In this document: positions 51,960 through 62,394 of the stretch, one piece after another
How the letters are laid out: each line of letters begins with the position of its first letter
Numbering within the stretch: the first letter of the stretch is position 1
Source of the DNA: Paraspadella gotoi
Taxonomy: Eukaryota > Chaetognatha
Assembly (NCBI GenBank): GCA_051294375.1
Contig: CM119264.1
Coordinates: 4,241,392-4,305,391, forward strand
Length of the DNA: 64,000 bases
Reading direction: 5' to 3'
Notes under the pieces: generated by a model
Databases searched by the model: none
What the model was told of the DNA's origin: nothing
Seen by the model: only the letters and a program-made list of their open reading frames with translations
Translations under genes and position numbers: made by a program

Positions 51960-52643
51960 GCCATCGCCAACCATGTTCTTCATTACTCTTGCAGTTTTAA
52001 TGGCGNNNNNNNNNNNNNNNNNNNNNNNNNNNNNNNNNNNNNNNNNNNNNNNNNNNNNNNNNNNNNNNNNNNNNNNNNNNNNNNNNNNNNNNNNNNNNNN
52101 NNNNNNNNNNNNNNNNNNNNNNNNNNNNNNNNNNNNNNNNNNNNNNNNNNNNNNNNNNNNNNNNNNNNNNNNNNNNNNNNNNNNNNNNNNNNNNNNNNNN
52201 NNNNNNNNNNNNNNNNNNNNNNNNNNNNNNNNNNNNNNNNNNNNNNNNGGGTGGTCAGTCACTAAAAACCCACCCGACCACTAATTTCGTAAACCGGTCC
52301 AAGAACCAGGCCAATCCCCACCCTTGGCCAGTTCCCACCCNNNNNNNNNNNNNNNNNNNNNNNNNNNNNNNNNNNNNNNNNNNNNNNNNNNNNNNNNNNN
52401 NNNNNNNNNNNNNNNNNNNNNNNNNNNNNNNNNNNNNNNNNNNNNNNNNNNNNNNNNNNNNNNNNNNNNNNNNNNNNNNNNNNNNNNNNNNNNNNNNNNN
52501 NNNNNNNNNNNNNNNNNNNNNNNNNNNNNNNNNNNNNNNNNNNNNNNNNNNNNNNNNNNNNNNNNNNNNNNNNNNNNNNNNNNNNNNNNNNNNNNNNNNN
52601 NNNNNNNNNNNNNNNNNNNNNNNNNNNNNNNNNNNNNNNNNNN

Positions 52644-52914
52644 TTGTTCAATGGTTATTGATGAAACTGGGTTTACATTTGGAAACATTGATTACAATAT
52701 TCGAGTGAAGCTCCGCAGACGTCAAGAATGACTAAGAAGACGCGGGCAGGCAGAAATAGTTAATTATAGGCCATTAAACAGAGCTGATACATACGTATCT
52801 ATTATTTTTTTTTTAAAATTAGACATGATTGCCAATTAATAATTAAAACATACGTACGTACGTTGGGAGCGTCAAATGATGAATAATTACGCAGATGTAA
52901 TTTTCTAAGCATTG
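52644..52914. other. No gene seen
   Basis: AT-rich. Contains a short TACGTACGTACG run at 52852-52863. Confidence 0.5.
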
Positions 52915-53715
52915 CCGAAAGATGTCATGCTTAGGTGGGATCTACGATGCGAGAATAATCAAAGATAAATCGCTATCAAATTTGCAAAGCAATGGCGATT
53001 CTATGCTTGGGTGGGAGCGACGAGGCAAGGATAATTAAATAAAAATAACTAAACAAGCAATGCAATTTTATGCTTGGGTGGGACCTACGAGGCAAGAATA
53101 ATCAAAGAAAAATTGCTTACCAATGCTTGGGAGCTTAGAGGCAAGCATTTAAGTAAGCAGACAGGGATTTTGATATGAAATCAAGGTGAAATTTATTTGT
53201 AGAATAACAATCAAGAAGATGGTATCAATTTTGGACAGAATGCTCAGATACAAAATCTACAGCTATTTATACAGTACAAGTGGATCAGAGACGTGGGTAA
53301 AATTTACAGCCTATTCGCTTATTGGCTGATGCCATTTGGCTCTCGACCAATCAGAGAGTTTGATTCCATTTTTGGTGATTTCTCCCCGAGTCTTTGATCC
53401 GGTTCCATTTGATTCCACCTTTTGAGTTTCTGATTCTCCTGTAATGCATCCCCCCCTCCTGCTGATTCTATGCTTTGGTGGGAGCGACGATGCAAGAATA
53501 ATTAAAGAAAAATCGCTAAGCAAGCAATGCCGATTCTATGCTTGAGTGGGAGCTACAAGGCGAGACAAATCAAAGAAAAAATGCTAACCAAGCAATGCCG
53601 ATTCTATGCTTGGGTGGGACCTACGACGCAAGAATAATTAAAGAAAAATCGCTAAGCAAGCAATGCCGATTCTTTGCTTGGGTGGGAGCTACGAGGCGAG
53701 AATAATCATTGGAAG
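52915..53715 (+). repeat. 68-bp satellite array, interrupted
   Basis: Units contain ATGCTTGGGTGGGAGCTACG then AGGCAAGAATAATCAAAG and AATCGCTAAGCAAGCAATGC. Unit anchors lie at 52927, 53003, 53070 and 53123 on the left and 53470, 53538, 53606 and 53674 on the right. The right group is regular at 68 bp; the left is more diverged (76, 67 and 53 bp). The block 53145-53460 lies between them. Confidence 0.8.
53145..53460 (-). mobile_element. LTR-like segment interrupting a 68-bp satellite
   Basis: On the minus strand, in order: a purine tract AGGAGGGGGGG (53460-53450), then ATGCATTACAGGAG, an inverted and a direct CCAAT-type box (53351-53347 and 53325-53321), TATAAATAG (53271-53263), and AATAAA (53197-53192) about 70 bp further on. 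A polypurine tract followed by TG, a TATA box and a close polyadenylation signal is the arrangement of a retrotransposon 3' LTR. No second LTR, primer-binding site or coding region is visible, so it would be a solo or truncated LTR. A free-standing Pol II promoter is the alternative. Confidence 0.45.
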
Positions 53716-53917
53716 AGCGGGAGAGCGTCTCTCTCGTGATCTTCTCAGACTTCGGGTGACGAAACGTCCGTTTATGAGATGTGATAAAAGAGGAAGCGAA
53801 AAGGTTCGCGCGAGGAGAGAATTCATCACGGGTAGACTTGGAGAGAGCGGAAAGAGAGAGAGATGGGGATAGAGAGAGGAAGAGAGAGAGAGAATAGAGA
53901 GAGAGAGAGAGATTGAC

Positions 53918-53952
<35 letters not shown>

Positions 53953-54295
53953 ACCAGAAAGCCAAAGAAAAATGATAACGAAAAGAGCTCGGGGTCTGAA
54001 GCCGATGTCAGAGGTAAGGTATTGTTTTGACGGAATCTCATAAAGCAAAAGGGAAGAAATCCAACTCGGCTTTCACGCGATTGTAAACATAATCAATCAA
54101 ACTATTAAGCTGCTTGGTAGTTTAGGGAAAGATCGATGAAGCAGCGAATGGAGATAACGTTTCTTATTATGTTTAAGCTTAAGAAAAAATAATTAGGCTG
54201 CTAAATAATTTTTGTGAAAAACAGCAAAAGATTTTGATGGCCGATGACGAAGAGGGACGATGACTAGGCCGTCGCTGGCATCGGCTCGACCATCC
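53716..54295. other. No gene seen; noisy GA tract
   Basis: GA-rich tract 53841-53952. The rest is unremarkable sequence. Confidence 0.6.
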
Positions 54296-54435
54296 GTCTT
54301 TGTCGACATCGGCTTCGGCGTCGGCCTTTTTGTCGGTATCTTTGTCGGCTTCGGCGTCGCCCTTTTTGTCGGTATCTTTGTCAGCTTCGGCGTCGGCCTT
54401 TTTGTCGGTATATTTGTCGGCGTCGGCGTCGGCGT
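54296..54435 (+). repeat. 36-bp minisatellite, coding-like on both strands
   Basis: About four units of TTCGGCGTCGGCCTTTTTG plus TCGGTATCTTTGTCGGC. The + frame encodes FGVGLFVGIFVG repeats preceded by an ATG at 54260 and followed by the donor GTAAGT at 54459. The minus frame encodes ADKDTDKKADAE repeats. Neither product is recognised. Confidence 0.6.
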
Positions 54436-54550
54436 CAGCGTCTCAGCTGCGCGAACGTAAGTGAATCGATTACGTTTATTAGTCGCGATTTATTGGCTTC
54501 GATTCCCGCGATTAATCGCCGACGTTTGAGTCGGAGAACCGGAGCCCAAA

Positions 54551-54630
54551 ATGGCGGACAAAATGGCGGACAAAATAGCAGAAAAAATGGGGATTAAAAT
54601 GAGGGATCAAATGGCGGCCATGAATGGCAG
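54551..54630 (+). repeat. 12-bp repeat ATGGCGGACAAA
   Basis: Successive units ATGGCGGACAAA, ATGGCGGACAAA, ATAGCAGAAAAA, ATGGGGATTAAA, ATGAGGGATCAA and ATGGCGGCC keep a 12-bp phase. AAAATGGCGG resembles the YY1/Pho site often found at start sites; it could equally encode a MADKMADK-type repeat. A 129-N gap follows at 54655-54783. Confidence 0.5.
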
Positions 54631-54956
54631 GGGGAATACAAGAGGCCAATATATNNNNNNNNNNNNNNNNNNNNNNNNNNNNNNNNNNNNNNNNNNNNNN
54701 NNNNNNNNNNNNNNNNNNNNNNNNNNNNNNNNNNNNNNNNNNNNNNNNNNNNNNNNNNNNNNNNNNNNNNNNNNNNNNNNNNNCGTCTTCGTCATCATCT
54801 TTTTCATCGTCATCGTCTTCGCCACCTTAAACGCCGACTTTTTTTTTCAAAAAAAGAGGCGCGAAAAACTTAAAGGGTTAAAGTCAACAACCATTAATCA
54901 AATCGATTCCAAACTTCCGACTTCAAAACAAATCGGACGTGAGGTAAGGCATTTTC

Positions 54957-55057
54957 GGAGAGAGAGAGAGAGAGGAGACAGAGAGAAGAGACAGACAAAA
55001 ATAAACAGTGATAGAGGTCGCTTGGGAATACAGTAGAGATATACGAGAGATAAGAAG

Positions 55058-55139
<82 letters not shown>
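54957..55139 (+). repeat. Degenerate GA tracts
   Basis: Two GA-rich tracts (54957-55000 and 55055-55139) separated by short unique sequence. Confidence 0.85.
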
Positions 55140-55342
55140 CGCAATTTTGATCTGAAAAAAAATGGTCTGCCGGGAGAATCTTTCTTGTCCCCAATTCCAT
55201 CTCCTTCTGGCGTTGGCTTCAATGACACTTGGGTGTCGCTCACTCGTTGGGACCCAGAATTCTAATTTCCATTCGTCCAACGTTTATGTTAAAAGAAGGA
55301 GGAAAAAGAAGAGGGAGTAAAGGGGAGGAAAGAAAAGAGGGA

Positions 55343-55343
<1 letters not shown>

Positions 55344-55431
<88 letters not shown>

Positions 55432-55460
55432 GTGAGAGTGAGAGTGAGAGAGAGAGAGAG
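55344..55460 (+). repeat. (GAAA)n then GAGT/GA repeat
   Basis: A regular GAAA tetranucleotide repeat to 55430, then GAGTGAGAGT and GA. Confidence 0.92.
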
Positions 55461-56991
55461 AAGGAGAGTTGAGGATAAACATGAATTTAGAGACATTCGT
55501 GAAGTTGCCAGTTTTTAGTCTTGACGCCCAATTTTTTTTTTCTAATCTTATTAGAAACAAAAGAACAGACCTGAGAGATTGAATCGCGTTGATCTGAGTC
55601 GCAGCGCCATCTGCGTCCACAAATACCCAAATAGAGAGGTAAAAAGATAATTGCAACTGAACCGGCGGGGAAAGCAAATCGAAGGTAAGGGGGAAAAAAG
55701 GTAAGTTAGGAGGGAGTCGGTTTGAGAAAGTCGCCGCGAGAAAAAAAAAGGTGAAAAAAGTAAAGAAAGGAGAAAAGAGAAAATAAGAAGTAAATGAGGC
55801 AGAAGTTGAAGCTTTGAAATTGAAAGCGGAGCGGAGATAAAGGAGAATCTTTATGGTCTTTCTTTTTTTTTTAAAAAAATAGAAGATCGGTGCATCCAAT
55901 GTCTTGCGGCGCAGTGACTTTCTTTTCACGTTTATTTCCCTGTGATCACATCTAGTTTATCCGCGATTACTTTTTTGATCACGTGACCTTAGTATTGCGT
56001 GGTACATTGCGCTGCAACGAAATTCCGGGTTTTTTTTTATTCTTTATAGTTTTAGGATTTCCTGAAGGCGGCGCTAGCAGTCACTTAGATTTGATTTTTT
56101 TCCCCGGATTTATCAAATGAGCAACGAAAGTGGGACAGACCGACGGACAAACATACGGACCGACAGACCGACAGACCTACCGAAGAGTGTCTTACGGAGT
56201 TGCTCCGCGAGTACTCGCGGCGCAACTGAAAAAGAAAAGAGAAAAAGAGGTGATGTCTGAAGAGGATTTATGCGATTGTCGGGGCCCGAAAAAGAAAGGG
56301 GGGTGGGCGCGGTGGGATAAAAGAGGAAAAAGTAAGAAATGAAAAAAAAATCATTAAATACGAGAATTTAATGGATTCTTGAGTCGGAAGAAGAAAAAAA
56401 AAAGGAAATTTCTCATTCGTCAAAATAGAAAAGGGAAAAGGCGCCTCGGGATTCTGTCCTTTCACTCTTTTTCTTAATTTTCTGACTTTTCTTATTTTGG
56501 AGAAAGAAACGTTAATTATTTTTTTGCGATGCAGGAATATGTACTGTTAGGATTTTTTTTAAAATTTTTTAAATTAGTTTTTGTTTCAAAATTAGTGTTG
56601 ATCTGATTTAAAATTTAAAATTTAAACATTTAAACATTTAAACATCTAAACATTTAAACATTTAATGGCGATGGCGAAGTATTTGGCCAAACCAAAGATA
56701 ATCCGTGGTTTGACCATAACGAGAGCAGTTTGGCAATGAGACGGGAGCCTTGCCATTTACACTTGCCAATAATTTTATTGTAAATGTCGCTGCATTTTAC
56801 TATGAAGATAAGTTCTTTTTTCAAATTTCAAGTTAAACATACAAAAAAAGTTAATTATCAGATATTTCACGTTTTTCAAAGTCATTTTATAATTTATTTA
56901 TTTGTTTATTTATTTATTTATTTTTTTATTCTTTTATTTTTTTTATTTATTTATTATTTTTTTAATTTATTTATTTGTTTATTTAATTTAT
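55461..56991. other. No gene seen; small repeats before the carboxypeptidase 3' end
   Basis: GACAGACC-type repeats at 56128-56180, a TAAACATT repeat at 56613-56665, and a TTTA/TTTG microsatellite at 56892-56997 that abuts the stop codon of the minus-strand carboxypeptidase. Confidence 0.6.
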
Positions 56992-57104
56992 TTATTTCCC
57001 AAAATAAACATTTTCCACAACGGCTTTGACTCCGGTCCAGACTTCTTCTCCGGTCGGAATGATTTGTCTCTTCGGAAGGATGAACCCGTTCCACGCGTAC
57101 GGGC
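56992..57104 (-). CDS. Carboxypeptidase terminal exon
   Basis: The acceptor is AACTTGACAG. The exon encodes [20 protein letters not shown] and then a C-terminal helix ending ENVYFGK before TAA, matching the family's closing GF-LP-xxIIPTxEE motif. The stop codon is embedded in a (TAAA)n-like microsatellite, so AATAAA signals begin at the stop itself. Confidence 0.9.
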
Positions 57105-57489
57105 CTGTCAAGTTTCGACGTCTCAATTAACAATAAGGTTATATCATAAGATTACTATACTAACTCTCTCTCACAGCGTGCATAAAATCCCCTCGAAAAT
57201 ATAACTTTAAATCTAAGGAACCACCTTTAGATTTCGCCCATTGTCTCAAACCCCCACCCACCAGCCACTTCACCAGTCCTTCCCCACCCTCCCACTCGCC
57301 ACGCCCACCTGGACGCAACTCCAACGTGAAGGAATACTTGATGCCCGCCTTCGCTTTTGCCCAGTCGTCTTCGGCGCCGGCGGCGGGATATAGGATGGAG
57401 CCGCCCGCCCCGTATTCGTAGTCCTTTCCGTGACGGGCCTCGCGGGGCGACGTGCCTGGAGGAGGGGAAAGAGGTAGGGGTAGTGAGAC

Positions 57490-57578
<89 letters not shown>

Positions 57579-58604
57579 ACACTTACCAATTTTCGCTACC
57601 CTTTGTATATCGACGTGGTCGATAGGATTTTGACGATCTGTCATCCCCAACTGGTCAGGCCACATTTGCGAGTAAGAGTGAAAGGAGAAAAAAACCTGAT
57701 GGGAGAGTATAGCGTACATTGCTTGCTTTGAATGCATTGAAATAACTTTATTTATTGTCTTTAATGTCGAAGATCCAAGTTATTTTTTAGAGAGCAAAAT
57801 GTCGATTTAAGTTCAAATGTTCAAATGTACATACTTGAGGGGGTGTAAAAAAATCTTTACATAATATAATTTCATTTGCATTTTTTTTTTAAATAATTGA
57901 TTGCTGTTTACAATAAGTAATATTGCAATCTCGTGACTTGTAATTGCAAAAGTTTGTTGGAGGTCAACTTGGAAAATTGGACTACGATAGTGGCTCATAC
58001 AATGTATACATACATAAATACAACAGATTCAGTTAAGACAACAAGGAACAAACAATGTCAAAGCGAACATCGTGGAGAGAGATTATAAAGTCACAATCAG
58101 GACGAGCTTCACGACAAGAAGAACTTACCTTTGTCCTCTGACTGAGACTCAAGATGTAATCAGACAGAGCTTTCGTGCAGGGCTCCGAAAAGGCATGGGG
58201 TCCAGTGTAGATGTCGGAACAGGAACTCGACGATGTCCCTTGACCTCCGAAATGGTCATCCCAGTTCCGGTTCGGGTCGGCGCCATGACAAGAACTACCT
58301 GAAAGGGAAAATAGAGTTAGTAGCTCAATTGATTTATTTTTTTAGTTTTCGTTGTTTGTTGCATCTTTTGAGTTGTTTTCAAATTCAGTCTTCTCTTTCT
58401 CTGTTTTTCACTTTATTTCTAAACCGCTCTCTCGCCTTCTAATTCACTCAAACTCTATTCACATCTATTTCCTCTTTTCCTTTCTTTTCTTTTCTCTTTT
58501 GTTCTTTCAATCTCTTACTACCTTCACACTACACAGTTCCTCCCATCCCTTTCACTTTCCTTCTTTCCCACTTCAACTCTCTCTCCGCCCCATTAAATTA
58601 ACGA

Positions 58605-58644
<40 letters not shown>

Positions 58645-60722
58645 TAACCTTCGCCGGTTTTCGGTCACCCGGTTTCAGTCACGTGACTTTGGAATCAGGA
58701 GCGTCAGTCGGGTTAGTCTCTGATTCTTACCCGACATTAGCCTGATCTTGGCTTCAGCCCTACCTTCTCTTCCAAACTCTCTCCCAATTGTAAACTATTA
58801 TGTCCGAAAGATTTACGAAACCTTCACTTCTAACTCACAATACATCCTTTGTTAGAGCCAGTCAAATTTTATGCGTTATAGTTATTAATAATTTTGGATC
58901 TAAACGTTTAAACTGTCTGTCCGTTAACGTAGTTTATCTTTGACTACATACCGTACTACCAACGTACAAGAACCATAAGAAAGAAATCCGTTAAGCTACA
59001 AGGTCAGATTGCAGGGCAGTCCTTAACCCGAGAGTATCCAAAGAGAAAGGATGAAAGAAGGAGATGGGGAGGGAGGGCCGAAGAAGAAGAAGAAAAAGAA
59101 GAATAAGAAGAAGAAGAAGAAGAAATGAAATTGTATTTCTTCCTTATTTTCCCCGCTTCTGATTGGCTGAAAAGTGCGACCATTTGTGACCGCGTGTGAC
59201 CGGTCACACTCGGTCGCACGAAATTTGTGACTGCTTGTGACCGTGTGTGACTTTACTTTACTTTACTTTCACTCTTCCCCACACCAGTTCTCTCTCCAGC
59301 ACATCGCACATCTTCAGCATCATTCGATCACATCTTTCCAGCGCCACAAATCTTTCTAACCGCTCCAACACTCCAGTCCACACCTCTGCTCGGCGTTCTG
59401 GTCTTCCTCCACAAGCGATCAACCTCGTGGGAATATTCGTATCCGTCGGGATTCGCCACGGGGACGATGTACCAAGCGACGTCGTCGACGAGCTTCTTGA
59501 CGGCGGCGTCGGTGGAGTAGCTCGTCAAGAGGTGGTCGATGAGGTAAACTGCGGCGGCGGGGGCGATCCATTCGCGAGCGTGGATCCCTGGAGGAAAGAG
59601 AATGATGCGGTCGATGAGGCTTCGTTTGATGTAGAAGCAAAAGAGATGAGGGAGTCAAAGGTCAATGTGCTCGAGATGAAATGACCCAATTTAGATGGAA
59701 TGACCTGTCAAGTATCAACAATCCACTAAACTTGATAGGATCTTTTGATTTCGGGATATTTTTCCACACTGGCCTTAGGAACTTCGGATCGAGAGGAAGG
59801 CATACTATTTTGCATGGACTTTTCGTGCCAGGACTAGAATCTGAGACTGTTTTTTTTTGTTAGTTTCTAGTAATAGAAAACTTAAACTATATGATTGAAC
59901 AACACCACTAGAACCTATTAGTTTGAACGGTCGTTTGTCGGTATTCAAACTCTGATTAATATATTGATATCAGTTAATAACAACGTCATTTCATGTCTCA
60001 TTTAATTTTTACAATCTTTATATAGGGATTTTTAAATTTATAAATTTTTTGGTCTTTTGTTGAAAATATTGAACCTGACTGACGTGACTCCTGGCGTCGC
60101 CGAAAACAATAAAGAACAATTATGTCTCTTATCAACTCATCAAACAAAATAGAGTTCACACCAGAAGCTGCTCCCGCCGGACTATTTAGGACATTGTGGC
60201 GGTATATTCACACCGCCTCACGTCCACCATCCTTCTGCCAAGTCTGGAACGTAGTGTTCCATCCACAGTCCTAACGACTTCCCTCTGCGTTGGCAAAGCT
60301 AGACCGTCCTAGGGTAATCGCGCCAGTGACTGGATGCGTCACTGAGGGTCGGAAGCCCCCAAAGCCAACAGTGAGATGCCCCATCCCAATGGGCATCACA
60401 GGCAACCCGGCTGTTGCCATAACATTACCATTGCACCATTTTCCAACAGGTAATAGTTATTTCCTTCCTGAGCAATAGATTCTTTTTTCCGAGAAAAGTT
60501 GTAAACTGCCATAAAAATTTTAATTCGAGCAAAACTTCTCTTCCGAAATTTTGAATTCATTACGCACCAACTGAGCGTCACTGAAAAGAAAGAAAAGAGG
60601 GCACGATTGGCAAAAATCATTTTTCGCTTCCGCTTTAAATTCCGCATAAATAAACAAACGAACAACGAAATTTTGTGGAAAATTCGAGAATCTTTGCGAG
60701 AGGGCTTCCATCTAAAATTGAT

Positions 60723-60758
<36 letters not shown>

Positions 60759-60774
60759 TTCTTTCTTCTTCTTT

Positions 60775-60806
<32 letters not shown>

Positions 60807-60839
60807 TTCTTCTTCTTTCTTTCTTTCTTTCTCTCTTCT

Positions 60840-60874
<35 letters not shown>

Positions 60875-61088
60875 TTATTATTTATTTATTTATTTTCTTT
60901 CTTTCTTTCTCTTCTCTTTCTTTCTTTTCTTTCTTTCCATTTTCCTATTTTCTTTCTTTGTTTCTCGTTTCCACTTTCTTTGCTCCTTTTATTATCTCCT
61001 CCTAGGGCGTTTCTCTCATTTTCCTCATATTTCTTATTTTAGACGCTCCATTGCCGCCTTCCCTTTCTTAGCGTCTTATCCTATCTCT

Positions 61089-61151
<63 letters not shown>

Positions 61152-61358
61152 ATTCTTTGTATATTTATTCTTCCATCTAGCGACGGAAGGAGGCGCTTTG
61201 GTAAACAAACCCGCCAAGAATTTATGTATCGCCATTACGCGCGGCGTTTATTAGCTCTTTCCTCTTTTAATTTTCCCCGCGTTAACCTCTCGGCCCCGCG
61301 GCATGAATCCCCTTTCCGGTGTCTTGCAAGACGGACGATGCTGCCGAGGACGCCAACC

Positions 61359-61395
<37 letters not shown>

Positions 61396-61814
61396 ATTTC
61401 TCGGTCGTTGACCCGTGAAGTCGTCCAATTAGTCGCGGATCCTGGACAGAGGGACATTCGGTCTCCTCGGGGGTCTTTCCAGCACATCCCTCTTTTCTCT
61501 CTTTTTACTCTGCAGACGGCACATCCCTCTTTTCCAAGTACATTTCTCGGTCCATGCACATCGCTATTTTCTCGGCACGTTCCGTCACCTCTCGGCACTT
61601 TCCAATTTTACCAACGGCACCTTTTTATCGCCCTTTTGCCCATATTTCTGGGCAGAATGGCCTCGATTATATCAACAGCTTATCATCCTTTCTTTTTCTT
61701 ATTTCTTTTACTATCTAATTCTTCTTTTCTTCCAACTTCGTTTCTGTTTCTCTTTTATTCCCACTTTCTTCCTCTGACTTCGTCTCGCTCCGGAAACCAG
61801 AGCAGAGAGAGAGA

Positions 61815-61860
<46 letters not shown>

Positions 61861-62359
61861 CGACTGATTAAATCTCTTCGTCGGTAATGAAGGGCGGAAG
61901 TTTTCGAGACCGCGATTCGATCATTCGACCCATGTCGCTAGAAACATGCCATTGGTTTAAGCCACTTCAAACAGGCCATTCGCCATCTGCCATCTGCCAT
62001 CTGCCATCTGCCATCTGCCATCTGCCAATTGAAACATGCCATTCACCCTTGCGACTCAAAACAGGCTATCCGGCTATCGACTTCTGCCAATTATGACATC
62101 CCGTGTCAGGAGCCTGTTGCAGGTATTGAAAGAACAGAAACGTATATTTTTTGGTTGTATATATCACTTTTTTTTTTTATTTCGCAGTGCATTATTTAAG
62201 TCGGTATACAGGGAATTTATTATGAAACCAGAGTGGTTTTATTCTCGGAAAATAAACAGTTTCAATAATTATAATTTATCTCTGTTTTATCGTAAATTTT
62301 TGTTCTGTTAACAACTTTTCTCTCTCTAGATTTTCTTTGTCTCTTTCTCCCCTCCCCTC

Positions 62360-62394
<35 letters not shown>

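Noticed and set aside
57160-57308. Read-through of the carboxypeptidase exon past 57309
   Set aside because: The frame stays open (GGRGEWEGG...), but it lacks the family C-terminus, which is found intact in the exon at 56992-57104 after a valid GT-AG intron.
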